Positions 32,710 to 45,700 of a DNA stretch of 64,000 nucleotides are shown here, piece by piece. This DNA comes from Siderastrea radians (Eukaryota > Cnidaria > Anthozoa > Scleractinia > Rhizangiidae): positions 59,473,311 to 59,537,310 of the forward strand of contig OZ024887.1 of assembly GCA_964017195.1 (NCBI GenBank), written 5' to 3'. The number at the start of each line of letters is the position of its first letter. The stretch's first letter is position 1. Position numbers and translations under genes: made by a program. Below the pieces are notes generated by a model. It was given only the letters and a program-made list of their open reading frames with translations. It searched no databases and was not told the origin of the DNA.

Positions 32710-33618
32710 TTACAGTTCAAATTTCTCTTCCTCTAGAACGTGTCTCCTACTCTTCTTCCTGTCTCTGCGGCTTCGCCAAATAATGTGTAGTATCTTGAGA
32801 AGCAGCATCAGCGAACAGGAACCTAACAAAGCGACATTAAAAATCGAATTTCGCTTATCTTCATCCCAGCTCTCCATATATGTTCCCGTGAAACCGACAA
32901 TCATTGGCGCGTAGGGCGTAACAGTGAACAGGGTAAAATTGTAAAACACAAAGTTGTCCAGACAAAACCAGAAAAAAATCGTAGCCGCCATCCCAGCGAG
33001 GACTAAAGTGCAGGCAATTTCATCTTCCACTTCAGCTGTGTACTTCAGCACGATTGCAGTGCCTTGGAAGGAGTTGTAAAGCGCCCAGGACGCGTACAGG
33101 GCGATACCGTTAATTAGGAGCACTTCCATCGCTATCTGGTCTCCAGTCGGGAACTTTTTCATTCCACAGCGCAGTTCGTCAAATCGACGGTACACAATTC
33201 CGAGGGCCACGAACAGACAGGCCGCCGTACCAGCGATGAATCCAAGAGCGATATCGACGAGATCTTCACCCCATAACATCACCCAGCCAAGCGTACAGCC
33301 GAACGCGAGGAGGTTGAAGACGAAGAAAAACGGAGTTAGAACTTGTGGACCGTGCGTGCGACACATCAAGATTAGAGCGTAGAACAACCAAAGGAGCTGC
33401 CAGCCAAAAACAGCCGTCCAAGTCCAAAGTGTCCATTCGGCAGGGGTGATTTCAACAGGATACTTTGCAAAGAGCTGCAGCGTCCGATTGTATATGTGGA
33501 AATCCAAAACGCTCTCGTCCGCGAACTGGCCGAAGTAGAAGAACACAGCCGCTCCTGCGAAGACTAGAAACGTCGCGATCGTAAGAAAAATAACGGCAAA
33601 TCGTTTCATGGCGCACAT
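32710..33618 (-). CDS. Intronless multi-pass membrane protein, unknown function
   Basis: The 302-residue open frame has about eight hydrophobic segments (roughly residues 7-27, 62-84, 94-116, 121-143, 164-185, 200-222, 226-246, 258-280) and a basic, charged C-terminal tail (RRDRKKSRRHVLEEEKFEL). Two starts are possible, MCAM and the second Met three codons on (MKRFAV). Tryptophans and aromatics cluster in the second segment (ITPAEWTLWTWTAVFGWQ), which faintly recalls the TPxxW/FxxW pattern of TspO/MBR proteins. The length and segment number do not fit classical five-TM TspO. I do not recognise a named family. Codon use and the absence of stops over 900 bases support a real gene, and the lack of introns suggests a single-exon or retro-derived gene. 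It is convergent with nothing nearby and shares its strand with the DOCK gene about 2 kb upstream. Confidence 0.75.
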   Translation of the reverse strand: MCAMKRFAVIFLTIATFLVFAGAAVFFYFGQFADESVLDFHIYNRTLQLFAKYPVEITPAEWTLWTWTAVFGWQLLWLFYALILMCRTHGPQVLTPFFFVFNLLAFGCTLGWVMLWGEDLVDIALGFIAGTAACLFVALGIVYRRFDELRCGMKKFPTGDQIAMEVLLINGIALYASWALYNSFQGTAIVLKYTAEVEDEIACTLVLAGMAATIFFWFCLDNFVFYNFTLFTVTPYAPMIVGFTGTYMESWDEDKRNSIFNVALLGSCSLMLLLKILHIIWRSRRDRKKSRRHVLEEEKFEL

Positions 33619-33624
33619 TTTGAG

Positions 33625-35640
33625 TGATGCTTCTCTGCACGTAGCGATGTTTTTTAGATTTTCCGTTTATGCGAAAAAAACAAGTTAACGGACACGTGCA
33701 GTGAAGTGTGAACGCATCTGTAATACTGGGCGTCGAAGCGCTGAGTTCCTAAAAAGTTTTATTTGCCTCAATCATTTTATATGCAAATTTGCTAAGAGCT
33801 GGGGCTATTGAGCGATAAAACACGATGATGTCAACACGGCTGTTGATTGGTGGAGGGCTTAAGGACATCAGGTGCTTCTTGACAGGGCGCCAATTATAAA
33901 GGTATGCAGTGAATCAAACACAGCTGCCACAGGACTCCCACGGACTGTACATCCACAGCAAGCTGTTATTTATCTGTGTTTGTTATAACTTTGTAACATT
34001 TTGGGCGGATTTAGTGCATCGCGGAGGTCGGCCTTTTTCATGCGAATTTTATATAAGATCGTTGCAGCGCGCAAATAAACGGCAAAATGGCGTCTTAAAA
34101 TTACCTTTTGTGCATTAATAAAAAAAAGTTTTATCACCAACCGCTGAAACAAAGGCAGTCTTACGCTAAGTGAGTCAGAACAATGCGATATTCGTGCAAT
34201 TGTTGGAGCTGTCAGCCTTCGGAGCTGATATATGCCGCGGAGTGATGCACAGAATAAAAAACAAAGGGAAAAATGATTAGGAACTGCTGGTTTTTTAAAA
34301 CACTAGATATTTGTAGTAATATTCACAACTTCGAAATTTCAGGAATTCAGTTTCGACAGAGTAACTAACAAAACTGCATGCTAAGGCGTTTCCCATACGG
34401 TACCTTCTAAGAGCTTGTCCCAAATAAGCCGAGAATTGGCAGGCTCTAGTTAATCTATTAAGCCTTTTAATCTCGTGCTCCCACACGACCCTAGCTTAAC
34501 ATCCACTCCACACCCGTACGTTTCCCAACCATGCTAAAAAAACAACAACCACAATAAAAAAAAAAAAAGAGAAAAGAAACCACAACAACGAGAAAAACAA
34601 TTGTACTAATAGCTTGAAAGAAAATGCATGGTATGGCAAATAATCAATGTATCTAAAAATGTAAATCAATAATATATTGGTTTACAAAAATTCTATACTT
34701 TTATTGACTTCACCTGATTCACCAAATTGCAAAACTTATTTTTACAATACAGGCAAGAACTAACACTATACATGGGGTAGGAAAAAACTAAAACTAGTGT
34801 CTAAACGAACTGATAAAAATACAAAAATACAAATTTATTTTAACGAAAACATAACTGCAATTCTTAACGAGGATTCTAAATTACGTAGTCAATGATGTAC
34901 TTTCGATAGGCCCTTTTTTTATATTTCAATATGTGTTGCTGTGTTTCTTGTCTTTAACTGAAACAATTTTGCGATAACTAAAGAAAACTCTTGTTTTTCA
35001 TAGCTATTAATTTTCATATTGGAGGCGATTATAAAGGCCACCCAAACACCCGTCGCTAAAGTTTAATAATTCATGCTGCCCCAAAAAGGCGTAGCCAAAC
35101 AATCAAAACTCAAAGCAAATCACATCACAGGTGCCAAGCGTGGTAAAAGTTACGTCACCCGTTTTGGTTTTGTATAAAGTGTAAAAAACAAAAATTGCTC
35201 TGGGCCCGGTTGTTCGGAAGCCGGTTAACGCTAACCTGGGATTTAAATTTAACCAAGGTTCCTGTTTCTCTTACTTTAAAAGCGTTTTCACAGCAAATTA
35301 CAAGTAATTGTTTCAAAGCAACCAAAGTCAAAATGTAGGGCTAAAACAATTTACAGGAATCCGTATCATTGGGCGTTAAAAAGGAGTACTAATCCTGGGT
35401 TAGCTTAATCCTGTTTCGAACAACTGGGCCCTGAAGCACTTACACATTTATGAACCAAAGAAATCAACGTCTAAAAATTACTCTGCTGGTATTAAGAAAA
35501 AAATTCCGTTTGACGGATTTTCATCCACAAACTCAATTCAAATCACCAATCCCTTCCTAAGACGCTACAAAATGAATTCTTATGTAATCTAAATTCTAAA
35601 ATTAACTGTTACTCAGATACTGTTACAGTTCTCTCTTATC
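33625..35640. other. Intergenic stretch / probable DOCK 3' UTR
   Basis: No coding region is seen. The right half (about 34700-35640) directly follows the DOCK stop codon on the minus strand and is A/T-rich, as expected for a 3' UTR. I could not fix a polyadenylation site. It includes the foldback element at 35199-35433. Confidence 0.5.
35199..35433. mobile_element. Foldback MITE with GGGCCC termini
   Basis: The left end GGGCCCGGTTGTTCGGAAGC with GGTTAACGCTAACC and the right end GGTTAGCTTAATCCTG with TTCGAACAACTGGGCCC are inverted copies over about 45 bases. The element is about 235 bp and non-coding. No clear target duplication is seen. Confidence 0.7.
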
Positions 35641-35641
35641 T

Positions 35642-38600
35642 TCACCGTTGTTTAGGGGGGACTGGAGGCGAGTCTTTTGGTTTTGCCATTGTGGATGCGC
35701 GCGGCGGGAGGGCTGGTGTCTAAAAAAAGAAAAAAACAAAAACGAGTTGAGAGCAATCAGCTAAGTCTCCTGCTGTACTTAAGGCCGTACAATTTGCACG
35801 CTAGCTGGAAAACTTAAGGTAAACGGAAAATCGTTGGAGATATCGGAAGCTTAGTGTGGATGACAGCCCGTGCTTATTACTATCTTGGGGTGGGAGTCTC
35901 CCTGATGTAAGGTACATTCGCGCGTAAATGGTCTTGCCCCGCGTTATGAGTCCGGAATCTTGGTAATAAATGTGGCGAAGTGCATGATGGGATATAATCA
36001 CTATTGTAATATTCACGTTTATTTTCGGTATCAAGAATAAAGAGTGTAATTTTTGGCCTTTTTGACCTAAAGAAGAACAAAAAATTCAGGTGTTTGGTCT
36101 GAAATAGCCTAAAAGCAGCCTTCTAAGTAATTCAGCAATACTGTTAATAGGGCAGATGTATTGAGGCTGTCCGCTTTTTCTCCGTCATTCAGTAAACGAA
36201 CTCAGACCGCCTCAGAAACAGGCTACAAAAGTTCAAGATGGCTCACAGTACGTTACTGTACAACACCAGTTAAGGGAAAGGATAATTGTACTGTAGACGT
36301 GAAATGACAGCTGCCAATCATTACCTGCTCTGCCGGCTCAGTACTATCTGATCCACTGGATTCAGTGCTGGAGCGCTGTTGAACCTCAGCAGCCTTTTTT
36401 CGGCTACCCTTCTGTGGCAGCTCTGGAGGATGGTGCGCCTGTGGTGCAGGTCTGGGCGGCTTGGGAGGAGCAATCTCAGATGAAGGGCTGTCCGGGTTTG
36501 TAAACTGCGAAAGAAGGAATTCATACAGTTAGTCCCGGTACATTTGAAGGACGTGTTCTTTATCACAATCATAACTGAATTTGGGAGAAAACTCAAACTG
36601 ACTATTCCAAAAGTCCACACCATTAACCTACCACAAAACATTGTTGAGTTTAACGGTCGAAGAAATAAAACGATATTCCACATACTATAACTTACTTATT
36701 CCCTTGGATATTAAAGAGCACGTTTTCCTACAGACTAGGTGAGGCGTGATTTGTAACGAAACTCAAGTAATGGTACACGAGTTTCTGTCCTTCTCCAGAT
36801 TGCAGATTTCCTAATAACGCAAACGTTAGCTTAATTCCAACACTAAATGCGAGGTGGTGGTAGGGATGGGAAGAAGGGTGTACAGGGGTTTATAAAAACC
36901 TGAAGTCCAAAACGATGGCTAATTACAGGACGGGGTTGCTTTAAACACGGAGCCATCCTACATGACTGAGGCTGAGGTGTTCAGCCTGTCAATCACAAAT
37001 CAAAAAGGGGGGCGAACGGGCGCATTTGATTGGCTCGCCGACCAGACGGGAAGCGAACAAGGAGCACTCCAAATTTGCTTCAAACGTCTTTGCTCTATAA
37101 GCACTGTAAATGATTTGTTTTCAGCTCTGCGAAATAGACAGTAGTAAATCGGTAAATAGCAAATTTTCGATCATCCTATGAGTTGAAAATAAAGTCTTCG
37201 TTTTTATACTCGGAGTTTTGCATTGAGAAGTTTTAACAAGAAATTCTGAAGAATCTGCAGGCGGCCAATGGTAAACCTGCCCGCTCTTTCTCCAGTGGAC
37301 CCTCATGTAAACTCTCGGAAAATTTCAAGGAGACCCAGCACGTGAATCTGTGTGACCAAAACAGTGACTATTTGAAGCAATATTTTGACTAATGTTGTGA
37401 CACTATCGCGAAAGATATTTTGGGTATTCTGAAGAATTTACAGGCGGCCCATGGTGATTCAACGGCATCCCCCTTCTCCCATTAAGGAGACAATACGTAA
37501 ACTTGCATGTCGAAAACCGTGAAAGTGTGATGCAGTATTTTGGCTACGTTGTAACCGGCTGGCACACCTTGGCTTGCGATGAACTGGGAGCTGCGTGCTT
37601 ACGGACGTCCGATATGGCGTATTCCCTTTAAAAACACAATTTAACACGTCTGCAGCAATTCTAACGTAGTTCGTCAATACATTCCCTGAAGTTTTCTGCA
37701 ATCATAGCTATAGATGGAAAAGTCAACTTCAAAACTCTTCAGCAAAGGTCATGTTATTGTTTATTCACCAGGAGAATGTCCGGTATTTGAGAGATTGGTT
37801 TTCAATCTGATAAAATCGAATGCGTTTTAAGTGGGTATCTGTTTACGTCATTATAACAGCAAGGCCATTGTTCAGAGGCCGCGCGTCCCCAAGAGGACTA
37901 AGTGAACTGACGGACGACGACGACGACGACGGAAATGAAAAACAAAACACGTCCATTTTACGAGTCGGCGCGACGTGCGCAGGCGCACGACGGCTGCCTA
38001 AAAACAATCGAGAGGCAAAATACCCGCCGCTAATGCTTGGAAATTTAAAACCGCTCGAGAAAAATAATTCAAGCACGACTAAAGATGACACGCCAGAATT
38101 AAAAAAAGAGACTAAAAATTTTATCTTATTTTATTCCCTATGTTTCAGAGAAAAGAAAATAATTTTTTTTGTAAAGCCGTGGTACTAAATCGGTCCCACT
38201 CGTGAACTGACCAAAAATTAAAAGGTATTTAATGATTTTTTGGGCTTTCGTCCATTTTAAAACGACCGCGAATATTTCAACTGTAGACACAATGTTTCGG
38301 CTATTCTGCAAAATAATTTCGGGTCGACATAAAGGCGGCTGTATTTACTGAACTCCAGTTGAAACTTACTGTAAATGGCATCAGGGCCACGTTTTAGTTA
38401 TAATTCAAGTTTTTTACATCTTTATTTTTCACTGGAGAGCCATTTAGTCAAAGGAAAAGTTTATAACTGCTCAAACGTTTCACGACCGTTGTTTCCCCTA
38501 CATTTGAATTTGTCAAATGAAGCCAACAGAATGCTTCCCGTGATCCTTTGATAGGCTCGCTCCGTGTTAAAAGGAGACGGGAAGCTTAACAAATTCCGAC

Positions 38601-39058
38601 GTCTTAAATGGAGAGAGATGAACAAGGGAGACACACATAATGGAGATGGGGGATTTTAACAAATCCCAAAAGGAAAGACGCTTATGTGATAGAAGTGAAG
38701 GTAGTATTTACCTCTTCTGCCAGCTGCGACATAGGTATTTCGGTTGTCTGTCTTCTCTGGGCTCGGGTCCGTGCTGCCCCCGGCGACATGGTCATGGACT
38801 TCATGGGAAGTGGAGGAGGATTGTTTACATTGCTGCTAATGTGAAAGAAAGGAAGTGGCATTAAACTGACCTTCCTAAGAAATGGAATAGCTTTCCATTT
38901 TCTTCTACTTTTAAGTAGAACTTAGGTGTTTAATCCCTCTTAATTTTTTAATATTTAAATTAGCATTTTAGTATTTTAGTTAACTTTATCTTGTTATATT
39001 TTCACAGTGCCCTATTGAAAACCACCTTGTGTGATATAGGCCATCTGTATAAAGAATT

Positions 39059-39105
<47 letters not shown>

Positions 39106-39852
39106 CTAAGGCAAGCGGCAGCAAAAGTCTTCAACTTGGATTGGCTTGTTTCTTAACAGCAATACCAACGAAGACAAAACGATAAAAATCCGCACACGCT
39201 CCGTAGATGTATAATAAGCACGCATGATAGAGAAATCGATTTTCCCTCGTTTGGATTTCTTTTTGAGTCGATTTAGAAGGGGTTTGTCACAGCGCGAAAG
39301 CCGTAATCGTTAAATGCACGTCGTCAGACACTGAAATCTAGAGTAACGTAAAATTTTCGTAAGATTAAGTACTTATTTCTCCTTGAGATAGGGATCTTAC
39401 TAAATATCTAAACGCGAGAACATCTCCTAGGGAGAACTAATCTTCAATCGCTTGACCAAGAGAAGTTACTCTAAAGAACAGTTACCGATGACGGGTAGTG
39501 AACGAGCGTGTTTGAAATCGCCTGAAGAAACAGCTTTTGTGCTGATGCAAATCCTTTGCAAACAGACTCAAACTGACACCAAAACACGGATTAATCACTT
39601 TAACACAGGAATTGTGTGGCTTCACTGTGCAAGTTTCAAGGCACTGTAAACCGGAAGTAGTGCTTTGCGCTTAACTGCTGTGTAAATTTTTACTAACTTA
39701 GTCTCAGTCCATTCTCTGTAGGATTGGTGCATCTTGTCCAGGCTGTCTCGGATGGACAGAGGCTTCTCACTTGACCTCCGAACAGTCGTCATCGATCTGA
39801 CTGGGAAATGCCCATCGGGTGTTCGTGGCTTCGATGCGGTGCTTGCGCGATG
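35642..39852 (-). CDS. Proline-rich C-terminal tail exons of the DOCK gene
   Basis: The last four coding exons (39852-39698, 38835-38712, 36504-36325, 35719-35642) encode the region after DHR-2. It is low-complexity and rich in Ser, Thr, Pro and basic residues (e.g. [55 protein letters not shown]). It ends [20 protein letters not shown] followed by PPKQR and stop. In this family such tails bind SH3 proteins such as Crk. The sequences PALPPR and PPVPPKQR fit class II and related PxxP ligands. The function of this particular tail is inferred. Confidence 0.85.
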
Positions 39853-42687
39853 CTGTACGGAAATAGCACTTTCAATTTCACATCTTTAGTTACCGCATTA
39901 CCCCCTTCCCGGAGCCTGTTGTTTTTTTGACCTCGTGAACGGAGGAGATTTCAGGGCAAGGGTAGAGAGAGGGAGAGACCATGCTTTGACAGAAATTTCT
40001 CTAAAACAAAATGACTGTTTAAATTTTTGACGGGAATTGGGGGAGGGGCACCAGGGGATTGGACGACGTTACCTTCAGTGATAGCAAAATGGCTGAAATG
40101 GTACTCCGGAATATGCTAGTCTATCTAGAGGTTAGATAAATGAGAGAGGTGGCAGGGGCCAATATGGGGAGGGAAGAGGCTTATCAAAATGAAGCGGATG
40201 AAAAGAACAATTAACCAACTGCCTCGCATACCATAATGGCGGTTGGGGGTCTGGGATATCCAGGGGCCTCCACTGTGAACGCCACAAGATACCTAGACAC
40301 TACATGTGCAAGCAGTCACGCCCCGCCATTGCAGTAAAACTACACAAAGTGAGCCTGACAGCACCTGAACAACCGCTGACCACCAACGCTTGAACCACAT
40401 GCTCGTTGCTGGTTAGCTTCGTTAAATTAGATTTAACCTCATATATAGTAGGCATACATTCCCCTGTTATTCCTCGGTTAATACGGACAACAAACGGAAA
40501 CACTTAGGTGTCCGTATTATTCAAGTGCCCACTAGGAGCTCGACAGAATAGTAAATCCTTTATTTAGTAAGTAAATCCTTTATTTAGTTCGACAGAATAG
40601 TAAATCCTTTATTTAGTAAGTAAATCCTTTATTTAAAGAGGGTAACATTAAATGTCTCTAACTTGCATTATCCTTACAAAAATTTCTCGTAACAAGTACA
40701 TAAAACAACAAGTTCCAAATATTATTTACGGCTTGTATAGAAGTATCTCACTCACCTTTTTCAAATGCGCAGTCTTCGTCTTCATTTCCTTGAAGCGTTT
40801 CTCGAGATTTTCGTGGAACGGTTTGAGAGCGGCGGAGACGCGGTTTCCGTGTAAAACCATTCCTTCCTCTAAGATCTCAACCTAAGAGTCACGAATATTC
40901 AGCGGGTTACACTAGCTTTCGATGTCACTTTCATGAGCTCCGTTAGAACAAACGAAGAACCACTGGGCGGGTTGCGCGAGCGACGTTTAGGGAAAGTTAA
41001 AGAAAAAAGTGGTCTTAACCAGTTTTAAGTAAGCTCAGAACGATTAGCACAATTTGTCAGATTCTGTGTAGGTGTGGCGTTTGCAGCTCATGGATCGTCC
41101 AAGTTAGAATGACATAATTTTGACCCGCTTAGACGTGCCTATAGAGACCAAATATTAACTAGGATTGGCTTTACGCCTGATCTAACTAAATTGTCGCTAA
41201 TTATTAATTAAGAATTAATCAAATTGCATACTCCTGATCTTGAGCATTTTGGAATGGGTCGTCAGGGCAACCTAACCACACCCTAGGGTACCCCCATGAT
41301 GGACTAGCACCCTATCAGGGGTAGGAATAATACTCTCAGTTGCTTGTAATCGCAGGTACGTGAGCGACTTTACCTTACTCTACTGCTCCCCCACCCCACC
41401 CCCCTCCACTCCAATAAGGTCCTCGCCCATCGCAGGGTATGAATCTAATGATTCTGTACTCGGCTAATCTCCTTTTCTTGCTCCTTTTTCTCGCAAGTCC
41501 TTTTCTTTTCCTTTTCGCGTTTCTCTTGTCAGTGTGTTTTCGTAGTTGAAATCAACACTATATTAAAAAGTCTGTCACTTCTAAACTGTAAGTGAACTGA
41601 AAAGCATATGAAGTCTTGTGATTGCTTGAAAAAGCACTGTTTCCCCCTCAGCTCTAACCTGTTCAACAATCAAGTCCTTGAGCCTCTCCACATGATCCAT
41701 GCTGTCCGGGTTCTTTTGAACAAACTCGGGAGTCAAGAAAGCCTGCAATGAACAACAGCCAACCGTTTTATTGCACTGCAAAGTGGAACCCCGTTAATGA
41801 GAATACCAACGGGCCATGAATAGGCCACGTCCGAGTTCGCTACTCCAAAGCGAGGCCTGTGCACAACCTTTCGTATGAATGCCAGTTCTATTTGCACCAG
41901 GCCTCGCTTTGAAAATGAGGCTTAATACAACTCGGAAATGGCCTATTACGGTTGTATTGAGGTGACGAGTTACATACCGTTATAAAATGGAAGGAGTGAA
42001 CAGAAAAATAACACCGGGGAGGAAGATTTCCGAAATTAAAAGGCGAAATAACCCTTTCACCAGTGGTTACCAAATATAGATAGCATGGACTCTCTTCGTT
42101 AACAGTTGCTTGCTTGTTGTCATAGGCGTCACCAGGCGTTTCGAGTGGCCGTATCAACGGTGTAAATTTACAAAGAAGTTAAACGCACTGTACTCCTCAC
42201 AATCCTTTTCCCAGGGATAGAGTACGAGCACTCCCCCCCCCCCCCTCCGCTCGGGTATAGTCAAGCGAGAAGGACATCACGTGCGTGTGGTCAGCTCAAC
42301 ATGCGCATGTCACGTTTCCAGGCGACAGCTGACGTTGCACTCGTTCGCATGTCTATTTCCGAGTGGAAGAAGCGATTATACTCGTAGTCTACCAAGGAAT
42401 GTTTCCACACCTTTTCATAGTTAGTGACTCCCCCCATGACAGCAGCATCAATAATTCCTCCAAGCTTCATGCTGAGTGGATTGATGTTCATGTTGGAGTC
42501 CGTCTTGTGTCGATCGATCAGTGCTCGGGTCTGCTTGTTGGTTGACTCCATGGTCTCCAAAGCATTCTGTACGGGAGTGAGTTCCTCCTAAAAATTATGA
42601 CAAAAATTAACTATGTCAGGGGATCTTAAAGCATACAGTTGACAAATTCGAGGTGAAGGTGGCCTTTCCCATAAGCTCTCCTCGCCA

Positions 42688-42720
<33 letters not shown>

Positions 42721-45700
42721 AGCTGTAAATTTCTTGTATGTAGAAAAAAAATGTAGCACCACAGGTAAAAAACATGCTAGTAGCTTTCATTTGAATGGTT
42801 ATACTTGTAAGCGCTCAACCGTAGTAGTGACAAATACTGAACCACCCCGTACGGCCTATTAAACAGCACCGCAGAAAAGTACTGCTCAGTGACTTCACTT
42901 GTGTGGTCATTTTACAATTTCAGTCACAGACTTAAAAAAGTTAGAATCGTATTAAACAGCACCACGGGGAAGTACTTCTCAATAGCTTTCATTTGAATGG
43001 TCACACTTAAGGATTTCATCCACAGACTCAAAAGTAAGAATCGCATTGAACAGCATAACGAACAGCACCACAGGAAAGTGCCTCTCAGTAGCACTCACTT
43101 GAATGGTCACACTATAGGATTTCACCCACAGACTCAAACGTTAGAGCCACCTTGTACAGCATAATAAACAGCACCAACACAACGTTCCGCTGAGCAGCTT
43201 TCATTTGAATGGTCACTTTAAAACTTCATCCGCAGAATCAAACGATAGGACCACTTTGTACAGCATGACAAACATCGCTAAGCACGAGAGTGCTGCTCAA
43301 TGACTGTCACATTTAATGATCACTTGAGGATTTTATCCACAGAATCAAAACATAGAAGCACGTTACGAGACTCAATGGTTATCTCTAACAGCAAAAGGAG
43401 TAAGATGTTGAGTGTTCAGTCCCCACATGAGGAAAGAATGCATATGGCTCATGCAGAATGGCATTCTCTTTGTAGCCACATGAACAAGTAACAAGGTAAC
43501 TACAGTGTTCAGGCGATTTCCCGAACACCGAGTAAAGTTCGAAACGTTCCCCAAAACCTAAATAAAACCCTTCAAACAACACAACACTGACAACAACAAC
43601 CGGTTCAACTTAAAAATCCAAAATTCTTTTTCCGCTCGCGCGACAAACATACCACGCCGCTAATTTACAAAGTTTTTAATTTAACCAATGGGCGTGCGCG
43701 TTTCCAAATTAAACTGTTCCGCGCGCCCGCAAAGGCATAAAATGCTAAGTTTTCCAAACGTTTTCTCTTTATGAAACGTCACAACAACAAGGAAAACAAA
43801 CCGTGTCAATTGCAGTTGCCTCGAACCAGCATAAAATACCGGGAAATGTGAACTTGGTATAAATCGTTGTTCTTTCCAGCCATAGCGTCTGCAAGAAATG
43901 TATAACTGCATTAGGTGGGAAAACTCACCAAAAAGGAGAGAATAGGAAAAGACGTCCCAAAATAATGTGTCCAATACAAATGTAAACGAGCTCACCGCAA
44001 ATTCATTGTCCTTGTTCACTTGTCCTTTATGGACTCCCCTGGAATACTGGAATTTGTTTACGTTGTTTACTTCGTAAAATCTAAGAAAAGCAGCGTGACA
44101 AAAACAGTAAGCATAAAGCAATCACAAAAAGGGTTTTAAAAAAGCATAAAGATGGAGATAATTACTTGGTTATCTGTTCTAGGACGTTTTTTCTCTGGAA
44201 TTTTCGCCTCTCGACAGGGACTGGCTCCACCTTGTTGATTTGAAGATCTTGAACACGTTAAGAAGAACTAACAACACTAAAATGCATTTCTTTTCACGCA
44301 ACTCAACGGCATACATGTTGTTTTGAAGTTTGGTTACTAAGAAAGTACAGAATTGGCGACATTACAGTCTAACAAGGTGTTTCTTAATGAGTTGTGTGGG
44401 ATTCTTTCTTCTGCGCATCATTTAAAACAAATCGAAAAAATCATAAAAATTAACCCTTTAAACACCAATAGTGATCAGCACCAAATTTCTCCTCATCATA
44501 TCAATGTATTATAAGACAAACAGATCACGAGAATTTGGCAAATGATCACCAAACATGAATTGTCATGATGTTTAAACAGGTTTTCTCAGTAAGTAATCAA
44601 CAAAATCTTTGGAGACCAGTAAGGAGAATTTGTATAATGATGTTGGGGCTTAAAGGGTTACAAGTCGCAAAACGTTCACGCCCTACAGTAGAAACAAACA
44701 CGCAAATGTTCCAAAGTTTCTTGAAACAATCACATACAAGAAACAAAAATTAACGAAAATGAAAAAAAAAAGGTATAGTTAGAACAGTAGAAGTTAATAA
44801 CCACTTGCTCCGGCCACATCTTAGTTCAGTCTTAACCCTTTAATGCCCAGTGTCAGCATATCAACTCTCCTAACCGGTCGCCATACTTGTGTTGTAGTGC
44901 TAGTTGGGAGAAGTTGTTCAAATATCGGAAGAGTTCATCCCTGTTGATCATTCCCTTAATTCGCAACACCTGTGCACTTAATTTTGCATTGATGTTGCAT
45001 GGAGAAATCTGATGCTGATCACTATGGCTCAGGTTCTTGAACGATCTCATCAAAACGTAATATGTCCTCCCTCAGTTGGGTCAGCAGATTTCAGCGAATA
45101 TGTACTATTATGGAAGGAGTTTTCATAGTCATTGATCGCAGCCGGTCGCAGACGAACGGTGACAAATTAGTTATTCAGAGGACCGCAATTGATAGCAGTT
45201 GATTGTAGACGACTACTGAGATGACGAGAAGTGGTGATTACATTACGATCTTAATGCAAGGATACACTGTTGGTTTGCATGCTTGATCTCATTGGTGATC
45301 GCGTCCTTCATCTTGAGAATCTGTCCGGAGAAAGAAAAAAGATAATTTGTGGTTGGCATTTATATCGCGTCGAATTTGATTCAAACATTGAAGTTTGGCA
45401 GAAGCTTCGATGAAGTTTCACAGAAGCTGGAGAGAGAAGACGACACGACAAGGACGGCACTGGCTTCAGGGTCGCATTTCTGTCGTGTTTAATCAACTCC
45501 ATAGATTATGGTAACGTAAGAACAGTAATCACACAGTCTATTGTTCCGCATAAGTGCGACTGATCAAATTTGTATGAAATATTACAGGAAAATTGATCAC
45601 TGATCATGCATTAACATAAGGGATATATTTATGCGAAGTGGGATCGGGGAAGGCAGAGGCAATGCCTTCCCTGACCCCATTTCGCAAAATAGCTAATAAG

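Noticed and set aside
43681..44121. 146-codon minus-strand frame as a separate gene
   Set aside because: It covers the DOCK exon 44080-43996 and then continues through intron. The following exon (43888-43802) is in a different frame.
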